Under the pieces are notes generated by a model, which was given only the letters and a program-made list of their open reading frames with translations, had not been told where the DNA came from and did not search any database. The position numbers and the translations under genes are program-made. Of a stretch of 64,000 nt of DNA, positions 22,095-33,644 are shown piece by piece; position 1 is the first letter of the stretch, and the number at the start of each line of letters is the position of its first letter. This DNA is from Odontesthes bonariensis (Eukaryota > Chordata > Actinopteri > Atheriniformes > Atherinopsidae). The stretch is taken from positions 22,632,449 to 22,696,448 of the forward strand of contig NC_134521.1 of the NCBI RefSeq assembly GCF_027942865.1, in the 5' to 3' direction.

Positions 22095-23261
22095 GTAGGT
22101 ATCTGTCCTCTATTTACTATCAGAGTCTGCGCTGAGTCTTTGACTGTCAGCCAACAGACTTACTTAATGACACTAACAAGACCTTTAGAAAATCCATGGA
22201 AAGCTTCATACATCTGCAGTGTGTAATGTGAAAACTGTACAGCAAATATGGGGGAGCGTTATAGAGGATGTGATGTTCAGCAAGAAAACATCCCAAAGCT
22301 ATTGTTAATGTGTTGCTATGTAGTTGCAAGGGTGTTGGGAGTAGTTAAAGTGTTGGGCTAGTTTATATGGTGTATCGTGGGGATAGGTCATATCATAATT
22401 TTGGATGACTTTTGTATGGTTTCAGTGACTGTTAAGCACTAAGTTGTCAAAGTACCGGTTGATGGTATGCTCGCGCATGTGAAAGCCCAAAAGAGTCAAT
22501 GGACGATAATCCCATATATAAAACAATTATCTTCTCTAGAAAAACTGCGTTCAAGTATTTAAAACATTACAACAATACATGCTCATAAAAAAAGAAAAGA
22601 CACAGGTCTGCGGGTCTTAATGGAACTCAACAAACAAGGTATTTGTGTAGTGTTTGGGATACCAACAAGGAGCACCCAAGTATTTAATTCCATAATTTTC
22701 AATGTTCATCTCCGGTTCCACCTGTCTTGATGCAACCCTTAACTGTGTACATTTTCTGTTTGGTTTGTCATAGGATCGTCTCAGCTGAGCTCAGCCGATG
22801 AAATAGAGTGAAGTAAGATCACTAATGCAATTTCATGTTTACACTTGGGTAAACTATGAATTCCTGCATGGTCACTAACTAACTAAACTGACTAATCCCC
22901 TTTCCCCTCAACCGTCTTGTCAGTGATTGGCTGAGGCCTAGTTTTGTTTGGCGTTTACAGCCCCCGTGTTGTCTCCTGAAACCAGAGTTTTTTGCAGTGT
23001 TTTCAGGGGGCAGGCGGCTAATCAAGGGAAGATTTGAGAGAATACTGAAATCATGCTAAACCATGCAGCACCTCATAATTCACCTTTACTCTTCTATTCG
23101 CAACTACAGTTTTTTTTAACTCTAGTGTCGGTTAGATACAACAACAGATTACTGTATTCAATCAGTTGTAAACTTTGTGCGTTCTCAAACTGTTTTTGTA
23201 TTTGCCCAGGTGTATGTAATGTTTTTTTTTGTTTTTTTTTGTCACTACAATTTTTTTTCAG
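22095..23261. other. Non-coding stretch between collagen and BEN genes
   Basis: I see no exon with coding character. The boundary between the two plus-strand genes must lie here, but no clear polyadenylation or promoter element could be assigned. Confidence 0.5.
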
Positions 23262-24620
23262 TGCCATCACGTAGAGTGCAAGCAGCTGAGAGAGGACAAC
23301 CGCAGGCTGCAACAGGAAAATTGTTCACTGAAACAAAAAATAGCAACACTGAAATGTAATACTATTAATATTCAATAAGTTTTTTATGACACAATATTTT
23401 TGTTGTTGTTTGTCTTACATGTTAGCTAAATTACTATTATGCATTTCTTTGCTCAGTGCTCCCAGACATTTTGGAGAAGATGCAGGGATATCTTTACCAA
23501 GCACCAACACAATCACCAGCAGCAGCACCAAGACCAGCACCAACACAATCAGCTGCACCAAGACTATGGTGCTAGTCTTGGTGCAGCTGATTGTGTTGGT
23601 GCTGGTCTCGGTGCAGCACCAGCAGCAACACAATCAGCTGCACCAAGACTAGCACCAACACAATCACCAGCAGCAGCATCATCTCCAGCACCAGCAGCAG
23701 CACCAAGACCAGCACCAACACAATCATCATCAGCATCATCTCCAGCACCAGCAACAGACTCTGTAAGAATCTGTTTGATTTTGTTTGCATAGGTTAAGTT
23801 ATTTAGTTTCAGCTGCACTGTTTTCTAAATGCATCAGCTGTACACTCGGTTAATTTAAATGCATGCAGTACCCCTTTCAATGTTTTACCCTTTTTTGCAT
23901 TGCAGCCAAGGGCGCTGTGATTGGTTGTCTCAGCTACTTCCTTGTTCTCGTGGCAGCAGTTTTTGAGAGCAAAAGCCTTGTCAATATGCTGTTAAAAACG
24001 ATATCAGTGCTTTCTTTCTAATGTGTGTAAATAAATGAAGCTACAGTGACTGAATTAGTAAGTACAAACGATATATCAGTTATAGGGTACACTCGTGGCA
24101 CAATGCCTGCAGTCTGACTACCGTACTAGTTTCTCCACTGAATGTAAACACACATCGGCAGACTCAAATTCCTCCATGCTTGCATTTTCTGCAAGTAAAA
24201 ACGGACTTGGTATTTCAAAAAATGGTACTGCTTGCTTTAAAGGTCATCCCAAAAGGACTTGTGGAGCGTTGCTCCATACAAAGCCCCCAAAAATTCATCA
24301 ATGATTTGCTGCACGGCCTCTACACCAGGGAATTCATGTCCACCCATTCTGTGACTGGCCAGCCCTCCAGCAGCGGCACCGATAAAAAACCTGGCCTCCC
24401 CAAGCAGGACCTCCTTGAAATTATAAGTAGGTATAGAATAGATACTTGGGAGGTTTCAGAAAAGCTGTTTATTCTGATAACCTCGTATTCATATCTTTGG
24501 TATATGTGTTTGTGTGTTCCCACAGATGCTGTTAAGACGAAATTCTCATTCTTAACAGACACGAACGTCAAATCATTCATCCGACAAAAATTGAACAATG
24601 CGGTCAAGCTCAACAAGTGA
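23262..24620 (+). CDS. Coiled-coil and BEN-domain protein, 5' end unresolved
   Basis: Exon 23262-23355 encodes an amphipathic coil (CKQLREDNRRLQQENC, continuing SLKQKIATLK). Exon 23457-23762 encodes a proline/alanine/glutamine-rich minisatellite (APTQSPAAAPRPAPTQS and variants). An exon ending at 24426 (start uncertain, near 24190) and exon 24526-24620 together form a BEN domain: IPKGLVERCSIQSPQKFIND, a GLYTREFMSTHS segment, LPKQDLLEIIN, then LTDTNVKSFIRQKLNNA. The stop is TGA at 24618-24620, and AATAAA lies near 24873. BEN domains bind DNA or act in chromatin repression, and coil-linker-BEN layouts are common in fish. An inverted segment in the minisatellite shifts the frame, so the exon 1 frame meets a stop in exon 2. 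The copy may therefore be defective or spliced differently. Confidence 0.65.
23532..23607. repeat. Perfect 35-bp inverted repeat inside the BEN-gene minisatellite
   Basis: Bases 23532-23566 (starting GACCAGCACCAACACAATC) are exactly reverse-complemented at 23573-23607, with a 6-nt TGGTGC loop. The surrounding ACCAACACAATC/CAGCAGCA repeats run in one direction only. The simplest reading is an inversion of part of the tandem array. Confidence 0.9.
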
Positions 24621-25189
24621 ATGGATTTCCCCCAAAAAACTTTTTTTTTCTCTCTCAAACACATTTATTCACACACGCATCTACAACACTCATCAGGTCC
24701 AACAACACTACATTATTACCCTTCACGCATACAACACCACATTCCAAACCCTTGCGCAAACATAGCCTACAAACACAAACAAACACACTACATTGCTTCA
24801 TCTCCCTCTCTTTCGCTTTCCCTTTTTTGAACTTTTGAACGTGCCGGTGTGCACAAACAATTATTATTTGACAATAAATGATCAACTGTTTAAAGAATGT
24901 TGATTTTTTTGTTCTCATTTCTCGTATTTTAGCAGTCTGTAGAAAACATTGTGCTAATGGTAAGTGGTTGCAGTCTTAATTTGTATGCAGTTAATTATTG
25001 TTAGTGTTATGGTTAAAAACTGCATAATGTAATGGTAATGCAGTTAGTATTATAGTACTAAAATTATAGTATTCTATAGTAAAAAAGTATAGTAAAAAGT
25101 ATAGTAAACATTCTGTTATTTACTGTAGTATATTTTTGTGTTTTTGTGGTATACTGTAGTAATATGCATGTAGTATACTGTAGTAACAA

Positions 25190-25575
25190 AACTGTAGTTT
25201 TTTGTAGTATACTACAGTTTACTGTAGTAAAAAAACTATAGTAAGGTCCAAAAACACTATAGTATTTACTATAGTAAATATAGGGTATACTATAGTTTAT
25301 TTACTATAGTAAACTAAAGTTTTTTTGTAGTATACTACAGTTTACTGTAGTAAAAAAAACTATAGTAAGGTCCAAAAACACTATAGTATTTACTATAGTA
25401 AATATAGGGTATACTATAGTTTATTTACTATAGTAAACTAAAGTTTTTTTGTAGTATACTACAGTTTACTGTAGTAAAAAAACTATAGTAAGGTCCAAAA
25501 ACACTATAGTATTTACTATAGTAAATATAGGGTATACTATAGTTTATTTACTATTGTAAACTATAGTTTTTTTTT
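25190..25575. repeat. Palindromic AT-rich satellite, about 123-bp unit, three copies
   Basis: Three nearly identical units repeat. Each contains TAGTATACTACAGTTTACTG, GGTCCAAAAACACTATAG, and a run of self-complementary ACTATAGT / TATAGTAAATATAGGG motifs. The left flank (25020-25190) holds diverged pieces of the same motifs. This could be an amplified foldback MITE or a small satellite. It lies about 570 bp past the BEN stop codon. Confidence 0.85.
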
Positions 25576-26340
25576 CATATAAGACAGACAAGGAGCTACA
25601 ACCTAACTTTCATCAAAACGAGCCATCGTCGGAGCCACACCAATAACATTAGTGTTTATGTGTTTATAACAGTGTTCATGTGCAGCCGGCTGTGAGAGCA
25701 GCGAGCAGCGACCGTCTACAAAGTGCAACCGAAGAGAGACATTACAAAAAAAGAATCAATAAATATTCAATAACTTCACTAGGATACAGTGTAGTGTCAC
25801 CAAACTCACTACACACTTCACTGGTCTCCTACAGATTACACTATAACTCTTGCTTTGAAAAAAAAAAAAAATTTCATAATTTCTGGGAATTTTTAATAGA
25901 AATATTAAAAATTAAGACTTAGTGTCACGCTCTCACCTTTAACAAAGAAATCTCACGCTAGATAATTTTTTCTTTCTGTGTTGATTTTTTTCACTCTCGT
26001 TCTATAATTTCCGAATGCTTAAACTCATGATTGAACCACAACAGAGTGTCTGTCTCTGATTGTTTTTTTTTTTTTTTTTTTTTTTTCTGTCTCTGATTGT
26101 TGATTCGCTGGAAACGGCTTGTCATTACGTCAGTCGGTACGTCAGTGACGTCGGTCTGCCAAGTCGAAATCTGATTGGTAACGCAGCGCTGTCTCACTAC
26201 AGCAATGTAGTGTTATTCCATTCAAGTGAGCGCGGCCAGTTCAGTCTGAGGGGAAGGACAGAATTTGCCACTTCACTGAGAAGCCGCGAAATCAGTAAGG
26301 TAAGGTCAACTTCAACGCTTTGTCATTATAGTCGAACAAA
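25576..26340. other. Non-coding stretch
   Basis: No recognisable exon. It includes long A and T runs (25859-25872 and 26062-26086). Confidence 0.5.
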
Positions 26341-26344
26341 TAAC

Positions 26345-26590
26345 TACATAATAGACGCCACCATTACCCATAAGTGGAACCCTCCGATTTCCTTGGCAAA
26401 GGTTGCCAAACTAATCCTTTGTATGCCACATTCCAACGCCGACGCTGAACGCGTCTTCTGTGTTGTGGTACCCTCTCTTCCATTATGTGCATAAAAATGA
26501 ACGACCTAGAGCCGTGCTACAAGTATGAGCCCCCGGCTCAGATAGTGAAAGACGCAAAGTCTGCCACAACCCGTTACGATGTGATGATTA
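26345..26590 (+). mobile_element. hAT transposase C-terminal fragment
   Basis: The frame HKWNPPISLAKVAKLI, then LCMPHSNADAERVF, matches the hAT C-terminal dimerisation block (family pattern LxxPHSNAxxERxFS). After a gap in which the expected DxTLxSxLC stretch is missing and the frame shifts, KMNDLEPCYKYEPPAQIV then KDAKSATTRYD completes the usual end. This is a dead remnant. Confidence 0.75.
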
Positions 26591-27189
26591 GATATGCACA
26601 CACTGATATCTTCTGGGTTTTTTTGTGCCTGGTGGTGTGTGTCTGTCTGTCTGTGTCTGTCTGGTGGTGTGTGTGTGCCTGGTAGCCTTTTGGAGGGGAC
26701 TGTACTGTATGAGTGGGGAAATTGAAGAGAGACACTTTGGATATGGACATTAAAGGAAAAAAAAAAAAGAGACAAAAAAGGCAAAAAGAAAAAAAAAAGA
26801 GACCAAGAAAAGGCAAACAAAAAAATGGATCAGCAACCCTGATGAATGGTTATTTTTTGATGGTCACAATTGTTACAGAATGTTAATGTTTATATTAATA
26901 TTATTAATATTTTGATTTCTGATTTGAGTTTATATATTGATATTTGTAATATATTTTATTGTATATATTAAGTTATTTTTAAGAGGGACCGTGTACATTG
27001 TCATTTTGTACATTTTCTGTTAAATTCTGAAATGATCTATGACTATGTATACATGTATCTACATCATATCTATATCTATCTATATATATATATATCTGTA
27101 CTGTGGAACAACTTCTGAGATGTGTGTCGCGTACCGACCTGCTGAAACCTCACTCCAAGGTTTTTGGAAAAGTTGGCAACCCTGCATGT

Positions 27190-29285
27190 GGGGAACCACG
27201 CTGCTGAAAGTCGACCCTATAAAAGTAGTCAATTATTTTACCAATGGGATTTCATGGGGACATCAACACCTCCTTTAAAAAACAATGCCACTGAAAGTCA
27301 AACATCCTAGCTGTAGTTACCGGATTCTGCCGCAACAGCTCACACCTATCAGCCCACTCCAACTCTTCAGCTGTCTGCGTTCTTCCAGCCTGTCGCAAAG
27401 CGCTATTAAGCAGATTTTGCCAACGCAGATCAGCTGAAGAAAAGGAACAAAACCAAGTAGGGACACTTAACTGACGAACACAAGCTAACTGGTCACTCTG
27501 CGCTCCCTGCCAGTACACTGGAGTTCCTCTAATAGGTTTCAAAAACCGATAGCCATCATCACACGCCAACAACTGTTTCAACCCATCGTCACTCTTCAAT
27601 AGATTGTTAACCTTTGTCAATGCTCCACCCCCCCGCCTTCCTTTTCTTAATGCTATGGACACATTGGAAACGACGTGTTCGACCTCCGACATGTACTGAG
27701 CAAAAAATATGTATTCTATATTCCGGGCAAATCTGCCATCAGCATGCAGAACACAGTTATTAAAATAATGCGTTAATGTCAAACGGTGTGGTCGGCTATC
27801 ATGATATGTATGCTGTCCCTGCGGAAACAATACTGGAAAACATTTGGCTTCATTGGCATGATCAGACAGCAAGCTAACAGGGCTATTTCCCTCTGCAGGA
27901 GCCACGTTCACAACAGCATCAAAATACTGGTCCAACACTTCTTGGCCAATGTCTACAGGCATCAGACAACTGTCCTGAAACATACAGTGTTGCTGTCGGT
28001 CATGTAGAAGTTCATCCTCGTCACCATCACTGGCTTCTACATTACAACCATTGTCTGCTCCTGAAATTACCTCATCATTCTCCCTACAAAACTCATTAAG
28101 CCATGCTTCATTAAACTGTATATCTTTATAATGTACATTAATGTTTTTTAAACACTGCAATGCTTGCCTAACACGCATCGTGTCCACAAATTCATACTCG
28201 TAATGACCCTTGTAAGTTAACTTATGCTTCAGCTTCACAGGCAACAAAGACCCCTCCATATTGGAACGGGGTAACAAATTACTTGTTTGAACAATGTTTG
28301 CTGGAACACATGTCACTGGGCCATGTACTCCATTTTGTCCACCTTTGTGCAAAGCTAACATCTTCATAAACGGTATATGTAGCGCGATCAAATGCTGTTC
28401 TAAACTATTCAAACAGGCCAGTTCTGCTGGAATGGGACATACAGTCAAATTGTTCCCTGCAGATTCAGCCGGCTCCTGTCCTCTAAGTATCTTACAATGA
28501 CAGGTGTAACAGATCGAAAGCTTCCCTCTAGGTGTGTCAACCAAGTGACACGGCATCACACAACTGGCATCACATTTGTGCAGATAATGGTCAGTAATGC
28601 ACTTTGCGGCTACAGCAGCTACAACTCCAGTCTTATTATAATCTGCCCTTTTACAGGTTAAAACCTGATGTTTAAACAACAACCTGTGGCAAACACAACA
28701 CACAAAATCTGGTCCATCTCTGACTTTATCTAAAAACTGCTGCATAACAAAGTCAAATTACAGGCGCTTTTCTTACAACTGCTGCCTATTCAGCTTCATA
28801 CCTGCTGCAACACGCTGTTTATATTCAACATTTGCATACTGTGTTCTACTCATTTCCTTCTTCTTGGCTTGATACGTGACATTAGTCCTGTATATGGTCT
28901 TACTCATTTCCTTCTTCTTGGCTTGATACGTGACATTAGTCCTGTACATGGTCTTACTCATTTCCTTCTTCTTGGCTTGATACGTGACATTAGTCCTGTA
29001 CATGGTCTTACTCATTTCCTTCTTCTTGGCTTGATACGTGACATTAGTCCTGTATATGGTCTTACTCATTTCCTTCTTCTTGGCTTGATACGTGACATTA
29101 GTCCTGTATATGGTCTTACTCATTTCCTTCTTCTTGGCTTGATACGTGACATTAGTCCTGTATATGGTCTTACTCATTTCCTTCTTCTTGGCTTGATACG
29201 TGACATTAGTCCTGTATATGGTCTTACTCATTTCCTTCTTCTTGGCTTGATACGTGACATTAGTCCTGTATATGGTCTTACTCAC
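27190..29285 (-). mobile_element. Helitron Rep/helicase N-terminal part, truncated
   Basis: Minus-strand frame 28745 to 27252 carries the fish Helitron N-terminal region: MQQFLDKVRDGPDFVCCVCH with paired zinc-binding cysteines, then FPVLFPQGQHTYHD and YFNNCVLHADGRFARN of the Helitron-like N domain. A TGA at the end interrupts the frame, after which it resumes as [20 protein letters not shown] then H. It stops exactly where the HUH nickase motif (family SPHxH) should follow. No helicase domain is present. Upstream, a separate frame (29285-28773) holds eight copies of an 18-residue repeat, then YANVEYKQRVAAGMKLNRQQ. The family normally has one continuous protein here, so the two frames are split by a shift and the copy is inactive. 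Confidence 0.85.
28855..29285 (-). repeat. 54-bp coding tandem repeat, eight copies
   Basis: Eight near-identical 54-bp units encode MSKTIYRTNVTYQAKKKE; only I/M at one position varies. They sit in the basic N-terminal region of the Helitron protein, where other fish copies have diverged, non-repeated YxxN/YR motifs. Such uniformity indicates a recent local expansion. Confidence 0.95.
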
Positions 29286-29850
29286 ACTGCAAAAAGCCAG
29301 CTTTCAAAAACAAGAAAAAAAAGTACAAAAATTAGGTGTATTTTGCTTAAAAATAGCAAAATTATCTGCCAATGGAACAAGAAAATGTGGCTTGTCAAGA
29401 CTTTTCAAAACAAGTAAAAATATCTAATCTCAATTAACCCACAAATTCCTTAGCATTAGTGTATTTTAACTAATAACAAGTAATTTTTTCTTGATTCTAA
29501 TTAAATACACGTGGCCTATTTTCTCAATATATTGAAAAATATTCTTGAATTAAGTAAATGCTAGAGCCATTATCTTGACATGGTAGAATGCACTAGGCCT
29601 TACGTTTCTTGAAACCAGCAAAGTCATACTAAAAACTAGTGTACTTTTCTTGATATGGCTAAGAATATTTTCCTCTGTATGTAGAATATTTTTCTTAAAT
29701 TTCTTGAAATAAGTAAAAAGCTGTGGAATCATAGTAATGCTTAATAATCAGTGATCCTGACAGTACTAAAAGAGGAAGTGACACAGACTTGGTTAAATGA
29801 AATGCTTCTTTATTATATTTAACATGCACATGAGTACAACACAACATGGC
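29286..29850. other. Non-coding stretch, possible MITE
   Basis: It begins ACACTGCAAAAAGCCAGC directly at the edge of the Helitron repeats and is AT-rich with CTTGAAATAAG-like motifs, as in a common fish MITE. Opposite ends were not firmly identified. Confidence 0.35.
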
Positions 29851-29857
29851 AGCCTCA

Positions 29858-31213
29858 ATTTTGAAAGGTGTAATAGCATGCCATTGTGTACATCACACTG
29901 TCAGCGATGTCCTCTTTTGGAAAGATGAGCACAGGCATGGTGCCGATGGCCAGGATGCAGTTGGTCTTGCACACAATGACGACATGGCTGAGGAGTGGTC
30001 TTGCCTGGAGGAAGGTGTTGGGGTCTTCCGCTGACTGAAACACAAAAAGATAAACAATCACAAAATCATTCACTGTTGAGAGACTATGGTCAAGTAGTGG
30101 AACACAAAAAAAACCGTCATATATGCATGAATTTCTTACCTCAAGGATGTGAAGCATACCCTCCATGTCCTAACTTCTTGGGTGGAGCAATAGGTGATGG
30201 GAACATATCCGGCAAAGCCTTCATCATGGCAATAGTTTGCTTTACTGTGAAAAACAAAACAGTCTCTTTTTATTTACTGCAGTCAGTTATTGAAAAAAAA
30301 AAAGCAAAAAACAAACAAACATGATCACCAATTAGGTGTGTAATTACCTTTATCTGATAACGGAGGCCTCATGACTTTTTTGAAAATGCCATAAAACTGG
30401 GCCTTCTCACTAAAGGTCCCACAGTGGTTCTTCAGCTCAGGTATGAAGTGGGGGTTTCCTTGATTGAGGATCCTCTGCAGTTCATCCATTATCTGACACA
30501 GAAAGACAGGCAGAAAAATATATAAAAAAATTAAATATCAATGTGTCTTACTACTACTGCAATCTTATCAAACATAAACTTAAAATGATTTAATTTTCTT
30601 ACATGATCCACTTCTCTGAAGCAGGGATATGCTTGAAGAATTTTGGTAGGTCTGTCCTGCTCTTTCATCACATCAAGAGTCAATGTAATCCTGTCTTAAT
30701 TGGTATTCAAGGTCCAAGAGCTGGGCAACATCCTTCTTGTTGGGTCTGGGCCTGGATTTGTAGAGCTCCTGCAGAACTTTGTAGTGTCTTGCCTGGTTCT
30801 GTGGGCTGTCAGTAGTTTTAGGCCCTCCTGTTGAAATTAATTTACTATGATTGCCATATAACAAACAACAGAAGTATAATGAATGAATAATTAATGAAAA
30901 TTCACAATCATTTCGATGTATTTTTTAATATAAATCTAAACTAAAGCATTCCCCCTTGTCGATACTTGTAGTAGTTTTAACACTAAAACACAATCTCAAT
31001 ATGTGCTCTTACCATCCACTTGTTCACCCTCTGGGGAACTGCTTGTCGACTGTGGTGATCTTTCCAAGATTATAGTTGAAGCACCGGATTCAGTGTCATC
31101 AGCGGATGACTCTGGCTGGCTGCTGCTACTCTCAAAGCTAATGTCCCGTCGCCTCTTTCTCGAAGAGGTGTCACATTCTGGACCCTTTTTAAAAGCTGCT
31201 TCTTCACAGATTC
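29858..31213 (-). pseudogene. SAMD3-like gene, C-terminal exons, broken
   Basis: Five minus-strand exon-like blocks have splice sites, at about 31013-31213, 30602-30827, 30349-30493, 30141-30246 and 29858-30033. They encode the typical tail of the expanded fish SAMD3-like family: RKRRRDISFESSSSQPESS, ARHYKVLQELYKSRPRPNKK, QAYPCFREVDHV, IMDELQRILNQGNPHFIPEL, KVMRPPLSDK, IAMMKALPDMFPSPIAPPKK, and TNCILAIGTMPVLIFPKEDI then YTMACYYTFQN and a stop. The second block shifts frame after YQLRQDYIDS. The fourth lacks about five bases near KKLGH, so both reading frames are broken. The N-terminal SAM domain is not seen. It lies between a Helitron and hAT debris, so the loss may follow transposon insertion. 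Confidence 0.65.
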
Positions 31214-31257
31214 CTGACAAAAAAACAAAACAGAGTGTGTAAAGATCACAATCAAAA

Positions 31258-32540
31258 TTAGGGCTGAACGATTATGGAAAATAATCTAATTGCGATTTTT
31301 CGCGCCAATATTGCGATTGCGATGCGATATGCGATTATTTTTTAAGGTCTTTGTCTTCTGTATTATTAAACAAAGACAAGCAATACATCATACAGGATGG
31401 CTAAAACTATATTACATTAATAGTGCCAGGAAGAGCAATAGCGGGCAATATGGATGTTAGTGGGAAGAAAAGGAAGGGTGGCGCTGAAAGAGCAAACAAG
31501 TTGGAGGCGTTTATCCTCATGTCTCTGGATACCGATGTCATAATTGACAGAGTAGCTGAGAAAAGTGAGCTGATGAAAAGGCTGCTTTTGTGATGAGGTA
31601 AAATAAGACGCTGATTTGAAACACTCATAGTGGATCAGATTAAATTAAACTCTGTCCTCGCACAAAGTACATTGCAAAGAAAACGTAAAGCAGTATCTAC
31701 CTTTAGTGCACATGAGACCTTATATTAGAATCACTGTAATTTAGAATGAAAAGATATTAGATCTGAGCACGCATTTACCGTGTCACTGTCTTAGAACGTT
31801 TTTGTAGAGTAGAAATACATTACTATGATCACCTGTGTTATTTTTTTCACATTTCTATCTTTCTTCTGTCTTTTCATCTTTTGAAGGTTCCCGTGTTTAA
31901 GGAGTGCTGGGTGTTGCTGCTGACAAGAGGCAGGATGGGACAGCATCAGCATCCCTCCAACTTGTTGGTTTTTTTGTTTGTGTGTGTGTGTGTGTTCGTG
32001 TGTGTGTGTTTGTGTCTGTCTGTCTCGGGGTCAATTTGAAAGCTCTCATTGGTCTACATGTAAGTTACCAATTCCTTTTGCATTTTAATGTTTGTTTTAT
32101 TGATATTCATATTCTTAATATATAATTGTGTATTTACTTTATTTTTTTCTATTTATTTTATTTTGTACAAAGTAATTATTGACTCATTATAAAGATAAAT
32201 GTTGAACTTCTATTGTTATGTGTATCATCCCTTTTTATTTTGTATTCTAAATGAAATGGATGAAAAAAAATCCTATTCTTTCCAAGTCCTGGCATAATTT
32301 CACATACCTAACATTTTATTTTGAATTGAGAGTCATTCTCTAAGTTGATTAGCAACACAAATTGGTAATAAAAGAAATCCTTGATGTTACTTGTAGCTTG
32401 TAGTGAGATAAACAACTGTCTCAATCTGGTGGCCTTTTTGTGTATTGCAATTTCAGAAGTTCAGCCTTTGTATCCAGTCATTGGTACAGTCATCCAGTCA
32501 TTTCTTGCTTTATATAATGTATTGTATCACATAAGTAATG
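31258..32540. other. hAT-type debris and non-coding DNA
   Basis: TTAGGGCTGAACGATTATGG followed by AATTGCGAT-rich sequence (31258-31345) resembles the end of a common fish hAT element. At 31451 the plus strand reads MDVSGKKRKGGAERA, the usual start of a fish hAT/ZMYM-like transposase, but it stops there. A GT run lies at about 31975-32010. Nothing else is recognisable. Confidence 0.45.
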
Positions 32541-32810
32541 ATATATTATTCATAGTTTAGCCTACAGTATTACATTTATTATAAATATATTAACTAAAAT
32601 GAATGAATTAATCTTTTAATATAATTCCTTAACTTAAATTTAAGTAACAAGGCGGAAAGAAATGACACGTCTAAAAAGTAATGTGACCCACGGTCAATAG
32701 ATCATAATTTTGATAAGCCTATAATAACAGTATTTTGGGAGAACTTTTCATAATGCTTCTCATAGTGTTAAAAATGTTTGTGTCTCCTGGTGCACATTGA
32801 TCGTTTAAGG

Positions 32811-32997
32811 CAGTGAATCCCTACAAGGGATTAGGGGTACGTATACCACCAGAGGTACGCAAGCACACTGCAGGGGGTATGTGGAAAAATTAACAAATGT
32901 ATTCAGCATAGTCACATAGAGCATGAGTGAAGGGGTACTCATGGTATGACAAAAAGGCTTAAGGGGTACGCACGTCAAAAGCAGTTGGGAAACAGTG
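32811..32997. mobile_element. hAT MITE, 187 bp, copy A
   Basis: Ends CAGTGAATCCC and GGGAAACAGTG are near-inverse repeats, flanked by the exact 8-bp duplication GTTTAAGG (32803-32810 and 32998-33005). Eight-bp duplications are characteristic of hAT elements. Confidence 0.85.
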
Positions 32998-33479
32998 GTT
33001 TAAGGGACCAAAAAAAAAACATGCTGTCACAGCGCACTTAATTTTTGCCCCTTCAATACCTGGTGGTGGCCTGGTCTTGGTTAAAAATGCCCGGCCTGAA
33101 AAATTTCCCCAGTCCAGCCCTGGTGGGAAGAAAAGGAAGGGTGGCGCTGAAAGAGCCAGGGATCAAAAGAAAGCAGCCCTTCAGGCAGATGCTGCGAAAT
33201 GCCTGAAAATATCGGTTATGTTTACTGTAGTTTAGCCTACAGTATTACATTTATTATAATTATATTAACTAAAATTAATTAATCTTTTAATATAATTCCT
33301 TAACTTAAATTTAAGTAACAAGGCTGAAAGAAATGACACGTCTAAAAAGTAATGTGACCTACGGTCAATAGATCATAATTTTGATAAACCTATAATAACA
33401 GTATTTTGGGAGAACTTTTCATAATGCTTCTCAGTGTTAAAAATGTTTGTGTCTCCTGGTGCACATTGATCGTTTAAGG

Positions 33480-33644
33480 CAGTGATTCCCAACAAGGGGT
33501 TAGGGGTACGTATACCACCAGAGGTACGCAAGCACACACACAAATGTGTGCAGCATAGTCACATAGAGCATGAGTGAAGGGGTACTCATGGTATGACAAA
33601 AAGGCTTAAGGGTTACGCACGTCAAAAGCAGTTGGGAAACAGTG
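33480..33644. mobile_element. hAT MITE, 165 bp, copy B
   Basis: This is the same MITE inside the second duplicate, with the same GTTTAAGG on both sides (33472-33479 and 33645-33652) and a small internal deletion. It shows that the MITE inserted before the segment was duplicated. Confidence 0.85.

Noticed and set aside
28869-29417. 182-codon plus-strand open frame of GLIRDISPVYGLTHFLLL repeats
   Set aside because: It is the antisense reading of the Helitron 54-bp coding repeats; the minus-strand reading matches the protein family.
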